Shown in pieces: positions 1 through 9,453 of a DNA stretch of 51,479 nucleotides (its first letter is position 1; each line of letters starts with the position of its first letter). Under the pieces are notes generated by a model. The model did not search any database. It was not told where the DNA came from and worked only from the letters and a program-made list of their open reading frames with translations. The stretch is taken from the NCBI GenBank assembly GCA_021780095.1, contig JAJXZK010000457.1, positions 1 to 51,479 of the forward strand, given 5' to 3'. Source of the DNA: Acidobacteriota bacterium. GTDB taxonomy: Bacteria > Acidobacteriota > Terriglobia > Terriglobales > Acidobacteriaceae. A program made the position numbers and the translations under genes.

Positions 1-1
1 G

Positions 2-1294
2 TTGACCATGGGATTGGCGTTGCTGATCGTCATCCTGAAGACGATTGCCATTCGCAAAAATGATCCTGTCTATGACGATGCGGCTCGCTTCTGGGCGCGC
101 ATTTTCGGGATCAATTTCATCATGGGCGTGGTCACGGGAGTTCCGATGGAATTTCAGTTCGGAACCAACTGGGCCCAGTTCTCTCGCATGACCGGTGGTG
201 TCATCGGCCAGCCGCTTGCCATGGAAGGCGTCTTCTCCTTCTTCCTGGAGTCGGCGTTTCTCGGCCTCTTCCTCTACGGAGAGAAGCGTCTCTCCCGCTG
301 GCAACATTGGTGGGCGGCATTTCTGGTGTTTGCCGGCTCCTGGATCTCCGGCTTCTTCATCATCGTCACCGATGCCTGGATGCAGCATCCGGTCGCGTAT
401 CGCGTGCTGGCCAATGGATCCTATGAAGTGACCAGCTTCTGGAAGCTACTGCTGAATCCCTGGGCGCTATTGCAATACGCCCACAACATGAGCGGTGCCG
501 TGGTTACGGCCGCCTTCGTCATGTGCTCCGTCGGCGCGTTCTATCTGCTGGAAGACAAGTTCTCAGACTATGCGCGCGCATTTCTGTGCGTGGGCGTCAT
601 CGTCGGCGCGATTGCCTGCATCTTCCAGATTTTTCCCAGCGGCGATCTGCATGGGAAATATCTGGCGCACCATCAACCCGCCACCACCGCTGCGATGGAG
701 GGACTTTTCAACACCGCCAAAGGAGCTCCCATGGTGCTGATGGGACAGCCGAATGTTGAGAATCAGCAGATCGACAATCCGCTGGTCGTCAACAAGGTGC
801 TCAGCTTTCTGATTTACGGTACCAGCTCGGCAGAGGTGAGCGGACTAAATACGTTTCCCAAGGACCAGTGGCCCACCAATATTCCGCTACTGTTTTTCGC
901 GTATCACATCATGGCGGGCCTCGGAACCTACTTCGTCGCCCTGATGGTACTGGCCATCGTATGGTTGTGGCGCGGAAAGTTGTTCCATGCAAAGTGGCTG
1001 CTGTGGCCGCTGATGTTGAGCTTTCCGCTGCCATACGTCGCCAATATCGCCGGCTGGATGACAGCGGAAGTCGGCAGACAACCGTGGCTGGTGTACGGCC
1101 TGATGCGTACCACTCAGGGATATTCCCAATTTGTTTCGACAGGAAATACGCTCTTCACCTTGCTCGGCTTCATGGGACTGTACGCGATCCTATCGATCCT
1201 CTTTGTCTTCCTGATTTATGCCGAACTCGCTCGCGGACCGCAGCGCACGCCCTCCGCCGGCATCCACACCGGCGCGCCGGTCAGCGCTGCATAG
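2..1294 (+). CDS. cydA: Cytochrome bd ubiquinol oxidase subunit I (5' partial)
   Basis: Subunit I of the cytochrome bd terminal oxidase, an inner-membrane enzyme that oxidises quinol and reduces O2 to water with high affinity. The gene is already open at the window edge, so the true start and the first N-terminal residues (where a haem-ligand His is expected) lie outside. Visible family marks are the MEFQFGTNW segment, LAMEGVFSFFLES with the helix-III glutamates, the QYAHNMSGA helix with a haem-ligand His, and the GWMTAEVGRQPW signature. About eight or nine hydrophobic helices are present. The Q-loop region is short. It is followed 21 bp later by cydB, as in the usual operon. Confidence 0.96.
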   Translation: MTMGLALLIVILKTIAIRKNDPVYDDAARFWARIFGINFIMGVVTGVPMEFQFGTNWAQFSRMTGGVIGQPLAMEGVFSFFLESAFLGLFLYGEKRLSRWQHWWAAFLVFAGSWISGFFIIVTDAWMQHPVAYRVLANGSYEVTSFWKLLLNPWALLQYAHNMSGAVVTAAFVMCSVGAFYLLEDKFSDYARAFLCVGVIVGAIACIFQIFPSGDLHGKYLAHHQPATTAAMEGLFNTAKGAPMVLMGQPNVENQQIDNPLVVNKVLSFLIYGTSSAEVSGLNTFPKDQWPTNIPLLFFAYHIMAGLGTYFVALMVLAIVWLWRGKLFHAKWLLWPLMLSFPLPYVANIAGWMTAEVGRQPWLVYGLMRTTQGYSQFVSTGNTLFTLLGFMGLYAILSILFVFLIYAELARGPQRTPSAGIHTGAPVSAA

Positions 1295-1315
1295 GAAATA
1301 GGTACAGGAGATACC

Positions 1316-2365
1316 ATGATGGGCTTGATCTGGTTCTGGATTGTCGCACTGATGCTGGTGGCGTACGTGGTGCTCGACGGATTTGATATTGGAGCCGGCA
1401 TTGCGCATTTTCTCATCGCGCGATCGCACCAGGAACGCGACACCATTTTGCGCACCATCGGGCCGGTGTGGGACGGGAATGAGGTCTGGCTGCTGGCTGG
1501 CGGCGGCACGCTGTATTTTGCGTTTCCATTGCTGTACGCCTCGTCGTTCAGCGGATTTTATTTGCCGCTGATGATCGTGTTGTGGCTTCTGATCCTGCGC
1601 GGCATCGGCATTGAATTGCGATCGCACTTCGGCACGGTGGTCTGGCGCGGATTTTTCGATGGCTCCTTCGCTATCTCCAGTATTCTGCTCGCCATTTTTC
1701 TGGGCGCCGCGCTGGCCAATGTCATCCGCGGAGTGCCGCTGAACGCTGACGGATATTTCTTTGCTCCATTGTGGACAAATTGGAGAGTCGGCCCCAACCC
1801 CGGCATTCTTGATTGGTACACCGTCATCGGTGGCTTGGTGGCCCTGGTCGCTCTTGGAATTCATGGCAGCCTCTATCTGGCCGTTAAAACCGGCGGCGAG
1901 CTTCAGGGGCGGGCACGTCAACTGGCCCAGCGTACGTGGATCGTTCTGCTGATTCTCACCATCCTGAGCCTGACGGCCACCATGCTGGTGCGGCCTGCCG
2001 TCCTGCAAAGTTATTTCCATTATCCAATCGCCTTTCTTATTCCCGCGGGCGTGCTGGCCAGCCTGTTCGGCATCCTGCTCTACTCCCGCAGCGGCAAAGA
2101 TTTTCCAGCCTTCTTGAGCTCCTGCGTCTACCTTGCGCTAATGCTGGCTGGCGCCGCCGTGGGGCTTTGCCCGGTTCTGTTGCCGTCCAGCCGCAATGCC
2201 GACCAGGACATTACTATCGCGAATTCGCTCGCTGGCCATCATGGATTGGCTGTCGGACTGGTCTGGTGGGGCTTCGGCATTCTGCTGGCGATTGGATATT
2301 TCATCTTCGTCTATCGCATGTTTCGAGGCAAAGTAGCCGACACCGCGAATGCCCACGGGCATTGA
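1316..2365 (+). CDS. cydB: Cytochrome bd ubiquinol oxidase subunit II
   Basis: Subunit II of cytochrome bd oxidase, 349 aa, the membrane partner that stabilises the haem-bearing subunit I. The N-terminus carries the family pattern VVLDGFDIGAG, followed by GPVWDGNEVWLLAGGG and several hydrophobic helices to the C-terminus. The ATG at 1316 is preceded by a GGAG-like site (acaggagatacc) with good spacing. It lies 21 bp behind cydA, so the two are cotranscribed. No short CydX-like ORF was recognised behind it. Confidence 0.96.
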   Translation: MMGLIWFWIVALMLVAYVVLDGFDIGAGIAHFLIARSHQERDTILRTIGPVWDGNEVWLLAGGGTLYFAFPLLYASSFSGFYLPLMIVLWLLILRGIGIELRSHFGTVVWRGFFDGSFAISSILLAIFLGAALANVIRGVPLNADGYFFAPLWTNWRVGPNPGILDWYTVIGGLVALVALGIHGSLYLAVKTGGELQGRARQLAQRTWIVLLILTILSLTATMLVRPAVLQSYFHYPIAFLIPAGVLASLFGILLYSRSGKDFPAFLSSCVYLALMLAGAAVGLCPVLLPSSRNADQDITIANSLAGHHGLAVGLVWWGFGILLAIGYFIFVYRMFRGKVADTANAHGH

Positions 2366-2481
2366 ACGGCCATGAAGCCACGGCTGCAAAATGAAGGGGA
2401 TGTGAATTCTGCGGTCTCCAGTGCCCTCGCGACGGAACTCTCATCTAATATAGGCGCACCGCCGATCGAGAGAGGACTCCC

Positions 2482-4914
2482 GTGACCACTGACAGTCGCA
2501 TCGACTCCGCCCGCCCCTCCGCCTCTGCCGTCAACAAAATCAATTCCCGCAACCCGCTTGCAGCTGAAGAATTGCACAAGATGGACGCCTACTGGCGCGC
2601 CTGCAATTACTTGTGCGTTGGCATGCTGTACCTGCAGAAAAATCCGCTGCTGCGCGAGCCGCTGCGCCCGGAGCACATCAAGCAGCGCCTCCTCGGCCAC
2701 TGGGGATCGGACCCCGGCCAGACATTTACTTGGCTCCATCTGAATCGCCTGATCAAGAAATATGACCTGGACATGATCTATATTTCAGGTCCCGGCCATG
2801 GCGCGCCCGCGACTCTGTCCAACGCGTATCTTGAGGGCACATATTCTGAGGTCTATCCCGACAAGAGTGAAGATGAAGAAGGAATGCAGAAATTCTTTAA
2901 GGAGTTTTCATTTCCCGGTGGAGTCGGAAGCCACTGCACTCCGGAAACGCCAGGTTCAATCCATGAAGGCGGCGAACTCGGCTACAGCATTTCCCACGCT
3001 TTTGGAGCGGCGTTCGATAACCCAAACCTGATCGCCACGGTCGTTGTCGGCGACGGCGAAGCGGAAACCGGACCCCTGGCGACATCCTGGCACTCCAATA
3101 AATTTCTCAATCCCATTCGCGACGGCGCGGTGCTTCCTATCCTGCACCTGAATGGATACAAGATCGCTAATCCGACGATCCTTGCGCGAATTTCTGCGGA
3201 GGAGTTGGAGCAGTTACTGCGAGGCTACGGATGGACCCCCTATTTCGTTGAAGGAGACGATCCCCACGTCATGCATCAGCAGATGGCGGCGACGTTGGAG
3301 CATTGCATTCAGGAGATTCGGTCCATCCAGAAACATGCGCGCAGCACCAACACTGCCGATCGACCTCGTTGGCCCATGTTGGTTCTGCGTAGTCCCAAAG
3401 GATGGACGGGACCGAAAGAATTGGATGGTCATAAGGTCGAAGGATTCTGGCGCGCCCATCAAATTCCAATTCTGGACGTCACCACCAATCCAGCCCACAT
3501 GCAATTGTTGGTGGACTGGATGAAAAGTTACAAGCCGGAAGAGTTGTTCGATGCGGCCGGCGCTCTGATTCCGGAGCTAAAGGAGTTGCCGCCGAAGGGT
3601 CATCGCCGGATGAGCGCCAATCCCCACGCCAACGGCGGCTTGCTGCGCAAAGCCTTGCGGCTGCCGGATTTTCGAGACTTCGCATTTTCGGTGACTAAGC
3701 TCGGCACGAGTGAGGTGGGCTCAACTGAAGTGCTCGCGCATTTTCTGGCCGAAACCATGCGCAGGAACATGGAGAGTTTCCGCGTCTTCGGCCCCGACGA
3801 AACCGCCTCCAACAAACTGCAGGCCATTTATGAAGCCAGCAAAAAAACCTGGCTCGCCAAGTTCTTGCCGGAAGATCAGGATGGTGGCGAACTTGCCTTG
3901 GACGGCCGCGTGATGGAAATGCTGAGCGAACACACGCTGGAGGGATGGTTTGAAGGCTATGTCCTGACCGGTCGACACGGTCTTTTTTCCACTTATGAAT
4001 CCTTCGTCCACGTCATCGATTCCATGTTCAACCAGCATGCCAAGTGGCTGGAGAAATGTAAGACCGAAGTGAAATGGCGCGCTCCCATCTCTTCGTTGAA
4101 CATCCTGATTACTTCGCTGGTCTGGCGTCAGGATCATAACGGATTCACCCATCAGGATCCGGGATTTCTGGATGTCGTGACCAATAAGAGCGCCGCCATC
4201 ACGCGTATTTATTTGCCACCGGATGCGAATTGTCTGTTAAGTGTCGGCGATCATTGTTTGCGCAGCACCAACTACGTCAACGTGATCGTCGCCGACAAGC
4301 AGCCCCATCTTCAGTACATGGATATTGAAGAAGCGGTTCGTCACTGCACCAAGGGTATCGGCATTTGGGATTGGGCGAGTAACGATCAGGATACTGAGCC
4401 GGATGTGGTAATGGCGACGGCTGGCGATATAGCCACCATGGAATCGCTGGCTGCCGTTGCAATCCTGCGGGAACGCTTTCCGGGATTGAGGATTCGCTTT
4501 GTAAATGTGGTCGATTTATTCAAGCTGGAGCCCGACACAGAACATCCGCACGGATTGTCCGGCCGCGACTTCGATTCGCTGTTTACGCAAGATAAGCCCG
4601 TCATTTTCAACTTTCACGGCTACGCATCCTTGATCCATAAGCTGACGTATCGACGCACCAATCACGACAACATCCATGTGCGCGGATATAAGGAAAAAGG
4701 GAACATCAACACCCCACTGGAACTCGCGATCCTGAACCAGGTCGACAGATTTAATTTGGCGATCGATGTGATTGATCGGGTGCCGAAGCTGCGCGCAACC
4801 GGAGCACACGTCAAGGAATGGCTGAAAGACCAAATCACCGACGCGATCGCTTACGCGCATGAAAATGGAATCGACCGAAAGGAAATTCGAGAGTGGAAGT
4901 GGCCCCTGGGATGA
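2482..4914 (+). CDS. xfp: Phosphoketolase (xylulose-5-P/fructose-6-P type)
   Basis: A thiamine-diphosphate enzyme that splits xylulose-5-P (and often fructose-6-P) with phosphate into acetyl-phosphate plus glyceraldehyde-3-P or erythrose-4-P. At 810 aa it is the usual family length. Family blocks are seen in order: [54 protein letters not shown] near residue 190, [27 protein letters not shown], and [14 protein letters not shown] with IVADKQP. The start is a GTG at 2482 behind gagaggactccc. Its TGA overlaps the ATG of the acetate kinase gene (ATGA at 4911-4914), so the two products are translationally coupled and together turn sugar phosphates into acetate and ATP. Confidence 0.96.
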   Translation: MTTDSRIDSARPSASAVNKINSRNPLAAEELHKMDAYWRACNYLCVGMLYLQKNPLLREPLRPEHIKQRLLGHWGSDPGQTFTWLHLNRLIKKYDLDMIYISGPGHGAPATLSNAYLEGTYSEVYPDKSEDEEGMQKFFKEFSFPGGVGSHCTPETPGSIHEGGELGYSISHAFGAAFDNPNLIATVVVGDGEAETGPLATSWHSNKFLNPIRDGAVLPILHLNGYKIANPTILARISAEELEQLLRGYGWTPYFVEGDDPHVMHQQMAATLEHCIQEIRSIQKHARSTNTADRPRWPMLVLRSPKGWTGPKELDGHKVEGFWRAHQIPILDVTTNPAHMQLLVDWMKSYKPEELFDAAGALIPELKELPPKGHRRMSANPHANGGLLRKALRLPDFRDFAFSVTKLGTSEVGSTEVLAHFLAETMRRNMESFRVFGPDETASNKLQAIYEASKKTWLAKFLPEDQDGGELALDGRVMEMLSEHTLEGWFEGYVLTGRHGLFSTYESFVHVIDSMFNQHAKWLEKCKTEVKWRAPISSLNILITSLVWRQDHNGFTHQDPGFLDVVTNKSAAITRIYLPPDANCLLSVGDHCLRSTNYVNVIVADKQPHLQYMDIEEAVRHCTKGIGIWDWASNDQDTEPDVVMATAGDIATMESLAAVAILRERFPGLRIRFVNVVDLFKLEPDTEHPHGLSGRDFDSLFTQDKPVIFNFHGYASLIHKLTYRRTNHDNIHVRGYKEKGNINTPLELAILNQVDRFNLAIDVIDRVPKLRATGAHVKEWLKDQITDAIAYAHENGIDRKEIREWKWPLG

Positions 4915-6164
4915 GAACTGATTTGAAACATTTGCCGATCCTGGTTTTTAATGGCGGATCTTCGTCGGTCAAATTTTCTATTTACATTGACGATGGCAAA
5001 CAACTTGCGCGGCTGAACGACGGTGAGGCGGGCGGCATCGGAACGCCCAAGCCGCAGTTCAACTTTTACGCGTTTAGCGATGGAAAACGCGAGACGCTGA
5101 TGTCGGAGTCTGAGCCGAAAGACCTGCACTCGACTCGCGATGCGGTGCGAAAGATCGCGGCCCTGCTGCATCAGTCGGGACTCACTCAGCCTGCCGCCAT
5201 TGGCCATCGCATCGTCCACTCGGGACCGAATCTACACGCGCATCAACTCATCACATCCGCCGTCTTGCAGGAAATTGAAAAGGCGACCTGTTTCGCCCCG
5301 CTGCATCAGCCCATTGGGCTTGAGATTATTCGTGAAGCCAAAGAGAGTTTCCCAGGCGTCGAAAACTACGCCTGCTTCGATACGATTTTCCTTCAGGACC
5401 TGCCGGAAGTGGCGTCCATCTATCCGTTGCCGAGAGAAATTCGCGACCAGGGTGTGCATCGCTACGGCTTTCACGGCTTGTCTTGCGAATCCATCATGGA
5501 ACAGTTTCAAGACGGACGGGTCCCCTTTCCGGCGTCACCAGGCGACGTGCCAGAGCGCGTAATTTATGCCCATTTGGGTAGCGGTGCCAGCGTCACTGCA
5601 ATTCGCGATGGAAAAGCACTCGATCACTGCCTCGGCCTTACACCCTGTGGCGGCGTCGTCATGGGCACTCGTCCCGGCGATCTAGATCCAGGACTGGTTT
5701 TCTACCTGATCCGAATGCAAGGCGGCAGCGCGGCGGATGCAACCAACGCGGTGGAGCAATTGCTGAACAAGCGCTCCGGCATGCTCGCACTCTCCGGCCT
5801 GTCAAATGACATGCGCCTCCTCCGTGAAGCCGAAAAAAATGGAAATCAGCAGGCCGCATTGGCGATCGAGGCTTTCTCTCTGTCCGTCAAAAAGATGATT
5901 GGCGGCTACGTTGCATTGATGGGAGGTCTGGATGCGCTGGTTTTTTCCGGTGGCATCGGCGAACGAGATCCGATGACGCGTGCGCAGGTCTGCGAGGGTA
6001 TGAATGCATTTGGCCTGACGCTCGATCCGGGGGTGAACAATCCCACCCACGCGGGACCAAAGACCATCAGCCAAGCGGATTCAAAGATTGCCGTCTATGT
6101 TCTGCCGGCGGACGAGGATCGCATCATCGCCCAGCACGTGGCGCGGCTCACTGCGGAGGAGTAA
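4911..6164 (+). CDS. ackA: Acetate kinase (acetate/propionate kinase family)
   Basis: Converts acetyl-phosphate and ADP to acetate and ATP, using the acetyl-phosphate made by the phosphoketolase just upstream. I take the ATG at 4911, which overlaps the xfp stop (ATGA), giving 417 aa; an in-frame GTG at 4893 is possible but less likely. Family marks: the N-terminal phosphate loop [50 protein letters not shown], and [10 protein letters not shown]. Odd points: the block that usually reads FDTAFHQTMP is [10 protein letters not shown] here, so the conserved His is Leu, and the usual GFHGTSH is GFHGLSC. It is probably a divergent, xfp-linked branch of the family rather than a dead enzyme, because the Asn, Arg and Asp positions of the core blocks are kept. 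Confidence 0.93.
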   Translation: MRTDLKHLPILVFNGGSSSVKFSIYIDDGKQLARLNDGEAGGIGTPKPQFNFYAFSDGKRETLMSESEPKDLHSTRDAVRKIAALLHQSGLTQPAAIGHRIVHSGPNLHAHQLITSAVLQEIEKATCFAPLHQPIGLEIIREAKESFPGVENYACFDTIFLQDLPEVASIYPLPREIRDQGVHRYGFHGLSCESIMEQFQDGRVPFPASPGDVPERVIYAHLGSGASVTAIRDGKALDHCLGLTPCGGVVMGTRPGDLDPGLVFYLIRMQGGSAADATNAVEQLLNKRSGMLALSGLSNDMRLLREAEKNGNQQAALAIEAFSLSVKKMIGGYVALMGGLDALVFSGGIGERDPMTRAQVCEGMNAFGLTLDPGVNNPTHAGPKTISQADSKIAVYVLPADEDRIIAQHVARLTAEE

Positions 6165-6176
6165 TCGACAGCAAGC

Positions 6177-7913
6177 CTACTTCAACGCAGTCCACAAGCT
6201 GGGATCGACGTGGGGAAATACGCTGTCCTGCACTTCAATCGTGTGCAACGCAGCTTCGTCGTCTGCACTGAGCGTGCCGCCACCGGCGTGTGCCTGCCAC
6301 ATCTTCTCTATCGCGCGGAAGGATGCCAGGTGTTCATTGAAGCGGTCTTCCGCGTAGTCCCGCGCGGCTTCTGTCGTAATCAAAAACTGCCAGTCGGAAG
6401 ACTCCAGCAATAACAATTCGCGGCACAACTGCTTCAGGATGCGCTCTCCGGCTGGATTGTTTTTCCAATGATTGGAAGTAGCGGCATCGCGCACCGCAAC
6501 CTCGGCCGGATACAAATACTCCCATGTCCACCGAGTATCCGGACTGAGCCACACCTCGTGGGTGCCGTTCTTGCCCCAGGAGCCTTCCGGCAAAGCCAGA
6601 AAACTGTCCGGCGGATGGCGATCGAGATACGCGGAGCAACTGGTGAGCGCGACCGGAACTTCCTTACGCGCCATAATGCGGGCCACATGTTCCAGCCACA
6701 TCGGCCCTTCAAACCACCAGTGACCGAACAGTTCGGCGTCAAATGGAGAAGTCAGGATGGCCGGAACGGGATCTTTAAATCCGGAGCGTAGAGAGTCGAC
6801 CACCAGGCTGACATAATGTTCCGCATGCGACTTGGTGCGCGCCGCCGCCTTCTCTGGGAAGTACGGCGTTTTGAATGCCATGTCGATCTTTGAACCGGTC
6901 ACCTGCCAATAGCGATGGCCGCCGGGAAATCGCTTCTTGTGAAAGTCGAGGTAATTGCCATCGCCGGGATATCCTGCGTCTCCGCTCCAAACCTGCAGGC
7001 CGGTGCGAGGATCGCGCGGAAAAATCGTGACAGGTCTGCGGTGGGCACGAGGGCCATCCACGTAGTACGGCTTGTACAAGGAATGATGTGGCTCGCAGGT
7101 TTCTACGGCCAGCGAAGCGGCGACGCCTACAGCCCCACCCGCGCGCAACTCGTACGGTGTAAACAGGACCGACTCTTCCACCAGGTGAGTATCGACAAAG
7201 AAATAGTCGATCTTGGCATCTTCCAGCGGTTCTTCCACGCCTCTTCGATTGAAGGGATGCCAGGGTTCGCTGCTGCCATGGGGAACGACTGGATAACTCC
7301 ACATTCCCGCCGGGCGATACGCACACTCCGGCAACCAGATGCCACGTGGATGTTGCCCGATGTGGCGTTCGTGCGTAGCCACGCCAGTTTGGACCTGGGC
7401 TCGAATTGACTCGTCCGTCCCCAGCAGGGGAAAGTATCCATGGGTGGCGCCGCATGTGATAATGTCGATCAATCCGCGCTCGGCTGCCTCCCGAAATCCA
7501 CGGATGATATCGCCCCCCAAGGCCTCGAAGTGGTCCAGCGCCTGTTGGAAGTAAGCTCGCCAGTAGCGGGCTGTCTCGGCCAGCAGCGGTTCTCCATTTT
7601 GGCGGAAATAGGCCTCGTCCTCCTTAGCGGCCGTAATCTTGCGCTTCAGGTACTGCGGAAATTCCGCGCGGAACACCGGATGAGCCAGCTGCTCCAGCAA
7701 AATGGGAGAGAGATTCAAGTTGGCGCGCAACGCGATTCCGTCGCGCTCAAGGTTGGCAATCACCCGCAACAGAGGCAGATAGGTCTCGGCAGCGGCCTCC
7801 TGCAACCACTCCAAACCATGCGGCCAAGTTCCATGATTCACCACATACGGCAAATGGGCGTGCAAAGCAAACGTCAGATACGCAGAGGGACGTTCGTGAG
7901 GCGTGTCAATCAT
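6177..7913 (-). CDS. Glycoside hydrolase family 57, 1,4-alpha-glucan branching enzyme
   Basis: A GH57 enzyme of the branching-enzyme type, with a C-terminal DUF1957-like region; it would make alpha-1,6 branches in glycogen-like glucan in the cytoplasm. It is 578 aa. The N-terminus has FALHAHLPYVVNHGTWPHG, a hallmark of the subgroup. The predicted nucleophile is Glu196 in GIWLPECAYRP and the predicted acid/base is Asp392 in SPFDAELFGHWWFEG. The ATG at 7913 has an AAAGGGGA ribosome site. A short inverted repeat (TAACG-TTA-CGTTA, 7925-7937) sits just upstream of that site. It converges on ackA with only 12 bp between the stops. No glycogen synthase gene is nearby. Confidence 0.92.
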   Translation of the reverse strand: MIDTPHERPSAYLTFALHAHLPYVVNHGTWPHGLEWLQEAAAETYLPLLRVIANLERDGIALRANLNLSPILLEQLAHPVFRAEFPQYLKRKITAAKEDEAYFRQNGEPLLAETARYWRAYFQQALDHFEALGGDIIRGFREAAERGLIDIITCGATHGYFPLLGTDESIRAQVQTGVATHERHIGQHPRGIWLPECAYRPAGMWSYPVVPHGSSEPWHPFNRRGVEEPLEDAKIDYFFVDTHLVEESVLFTPYELRAGGAVGVAASLAVETCEPHHSLYKPYYVDGPRAHRRPVTIFPRDPRTGLQVWSGDAGYPGDGNYLDFHKKRFPGGHRYWQVTGSKIDMAFKTPYFPEKAAARTKSHAEHYVSLVVDSLRSGFKDPVPAILTSPFDAELFGHWWFEGPMWLEHVARIMARKEVPVALTSCSAYLDRHPPDSFLALPEGSWGKNGTHEVWLSPDTRWTWEYLYPAEVAVRDAATSNHWKNNPAGERILKQLCRELLLLESSDWQFLITTEAARDYAEDRFNEHLASFRAIEKMWQAHAGGGTLSADDEAALHTIEVQDSVFPHVDPSLWTALK

Positions 7914-8295
7914 GAGTTCCCCTTTAACGTTACGTTAGATGCAGATGGGTGAAAAGCGAGGATCCGGCGCCAAGCTATCGGGGCGAGGGGCCCGAACAGG
8001 GGGACCCTGATCGCGATACATGCAGGGCCATGCTTTTACCTATCTTCCCCATATGAAAATCGGATACGGACTTGTCCGCGAAACCGCGGTTCGCAGCGGA
8101 TGTGGGCTGCGATTTATCGCTGCTAGCCTGGATCGTCGGCCAGCGGAACCAAAATCGGAATCGCAGATGTGCGGTTCAACGGCAGCCGAATCTGGAAGCA
8201 AATGGGGAACCCAAGTGCGCATTGCGGGGCCAATATCCATTTGCTACTATCCAGGTGGTCGCGTAATTCCTCCACTGCGCGAAGGAGATAAGCAA
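7914..8295. other. Divergent intergenic region, branching enzyme / YtxH gene
   Basis: This 382 bp gap separates two divergently read genes and should hold promoters for both. The clearest elements are the inverted repeat TAACGTTACGTTA at 7925-7937, beside the branching-enzyme ribosome site, and the GAAGGAG ribosome site at 8280-8287 for the YtxH gene. An open frame extends upstream of the YtxH start from 8020, but its translation has no membrane-protein or coiled-coil character and I do not accept it as coding. I see no convincing -35/-10 pair. Confidence 0.5.
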
Positions 8296-8667
8296 ATGCC
8301 AGAACAGGAAACAACAGGAATTGGGTGGTTTATCGCAGGCCTTGGCCTAGGTGCGTTGCTCGGTATCTTGTTTGCCCCCAAGGCGGGCAAAGAACTCCGT
8401 GAAGGTTTGATGACCAGCGCGAAGGATAAAAAGGATTATGTAACTGCCCGCAGCCGCGAGGCGCGTGAGCAGATCAATTCCGTGGTTGACCGGGGCCGCG
8501 ATCAGGTCAACGAGTTTGCTGAGCGTGGCAAGGAAGCTGCCGAAAAGGGCCGTGAACGCTGGAGCGGCATTGTCGATCGCGTTTCCGGCAGCCGGTCTGA
8601 TGTCGAAGGCCACTCCCACGATGACGAAGAGCCGTTTCATGGCGGTGCAGCCGAAAATCGCTTTTAA
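8296..8667 (+). CDS. YtxH-domain small membrane protein
   Basis: A 123-residue protein with an N-terminal hydrophobic, glycine-rich segment (GIGWFIAGLGLGALLGILFAP) followed by KAGKELREGL and a long charged helix rich in Lys/Arg/Glu with repeated REQINSVVDRGRDQVNEFAERG-like spacing. This is the YtxH (gas-vesicle/general-stress-like) layout: one membrane anchor plus a cytoplasmic amphipathic coiled tail. The C-terminus is His/Asp/Glu-rich. The ATG at 8296 follows a strong GAAGGAGA site. Function is unknown; such proteins are often stress-linked. The next gene also encodes a one-helix membrane coiled-coil protein, which suggests they belong together. Confidence 0.85.
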   Translation: MPEQETTGIGWFIAGLGLGALLGILFAPKAGKELREGLMTSAKDKKDYVTARSREAREQINSVVDRGRDQVNEFAERGKEAAEKGRERWSGIVDRVSGSRSDVEGHSHDDEEPFHGGAAENRF

Positions 8668-8742
8668 TGCATCTCAAAGGCAGGCGCGCCACGCGGTGTC
8701 TACCGCAGTTGGTATGGTTGTGCCGGCCGCGGCGGGCGGTTC

Positions 8743-8748
8743 TATACT
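8743..8748 (+). promoter_or_regulatory. Possible -10 element for the 8859 gene
   Basis: TATACT lies about 110 bp before the ATG at 8859, with TTGTGC 19 bp upstream (8718-8723). The spacing is long and the -35 is poor, so this is only a candidate sigma-70-type promoter inside the 191 bp gap. Confidence 0.3.
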
Positions 8749-8858
8749 CGTCTCAGGCCAATGACTTCGGCTCCCTTTCAGCGGATTTCGCCCGATGGGG
8801 TCACAGCCACAGTCGGGTCAAGAGTCTGCCAGCGCAAATTTCGTAATGAGGGGGCTTC

Positions 8859-9380
8859 ATGCCAACCGGATCGACGCTCTTCCTTGTGTTTACTGGAGTA
8901 GTTACGTTTGCTGTAGTATTGCAGACGATTGTTTTGGTAGTGTTTGCTGTGGCTGCCAAGGCGGCTCAAGCCAAAATCATGGAGCAGGCAGAGCGGCTGC
9001 AAGCCGAGGTGCACACTATCGTTGAGTCCAGCGCCGATTTAATGGAGACGCTTCGCGATCTGACTCCCCGCATGCGCGCAATCACTGAAAATGTCCAGAA
9101 GGCAACGGATACCCTGCGCAATCAAGTGAACCACATCGATGGCGTAGTGACAGACGTAACAGGAAAAACGCGCCACCAGGTTTCACGCATCGATAACATG
9201 GTCACGGACACGCTGGATGGTATCGCCCGCGGAACCCGCACCATTCAGGACAATATTATGGCGCCGCTGCGGCAAATTGGTGGATGGATGAACACCATCC
9301 GCGCCACCCTGGACCTGCTGCGTGGGGGGGGAGATCGCCGCACCGATCGTAGAACCCGCCGATACGACGAAGACTACTAG
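8859..9380 (+). CDS. Membrane-anchored coiled-coil protein of unknown function (DUF948-like)
   Basis: A 173-residue protein. Residues about 7-33 form one membrane helix (LFLVFTGVVTFAVVLQTIVLVVFAVAA). The rest is a long amphipathic helix with hydrophobic residues at heptad-like spacing (TIVESSADLMETLRDLTPRM, then TENVQKATDTLRNQVNHID). The C-terminal tail is very basic then acidic (GGGDRRTDRRTRRYDEDY). The start at 8859 follows a GAGGGGGC site. The layout resembles DUF948-type proteins, which often sit beside YtxH genes as here. A role in envelope or stress physiology is a guess. Confidence 0.75.
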   Translation: MPTGSTLFLVFTGVVTFAVVLQTIVLVVFAVAAKAAQAKIMEQAERLQAEVHTIVESSADLMETLRDLTPRMRAITENVQKATDTLRNQVNHIDGVVTDVTGKTRHQVSRIDNMVTDTLDGIARGTRTIQDNIMAPLRQIGGWMNTIRATLDLLRGGGDRRTDRRTRRYDEDY

Positions 9381-9383
9381 AAC

Positions 9384-9436
9384 GAATTCCGGCATAAAAG
9401 CGCGAATTCCAGAAGCTTCGGATCCGTGCCGGATCC
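9384..9436. repeat. Cluster of hexamer palindromes between convergent genes
   Basis: In 53 bp there are two GAATTC (9384, 9404), one GAAGCTTC (9412) and two GGATCC (9420, 9431). The last two form a hairpin GGATCCG-TGC-CGGATCC (9420-9436). The run lies in the 73 bp gap between the convergent coiled-coil and proline dehydrogenase genes. There is no U-tract, so I do not call it a classical terminator. Confidence 0.7.
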
Positions 9437-9453
9437 CTCAATGCCGATGAAAG

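Noticed and set aside
1190..2020. A 276-codon minus-strand frame opposite cydA/cydB
   Set aside because: Antisense to the conserved oxidase genes, with a polar low-complexity translation.
8020..8295. Upstream extension of the YtxH gene
   Set aside because: The strong GAAGGAGA site and the family start at 8296; the extension has no similarity.
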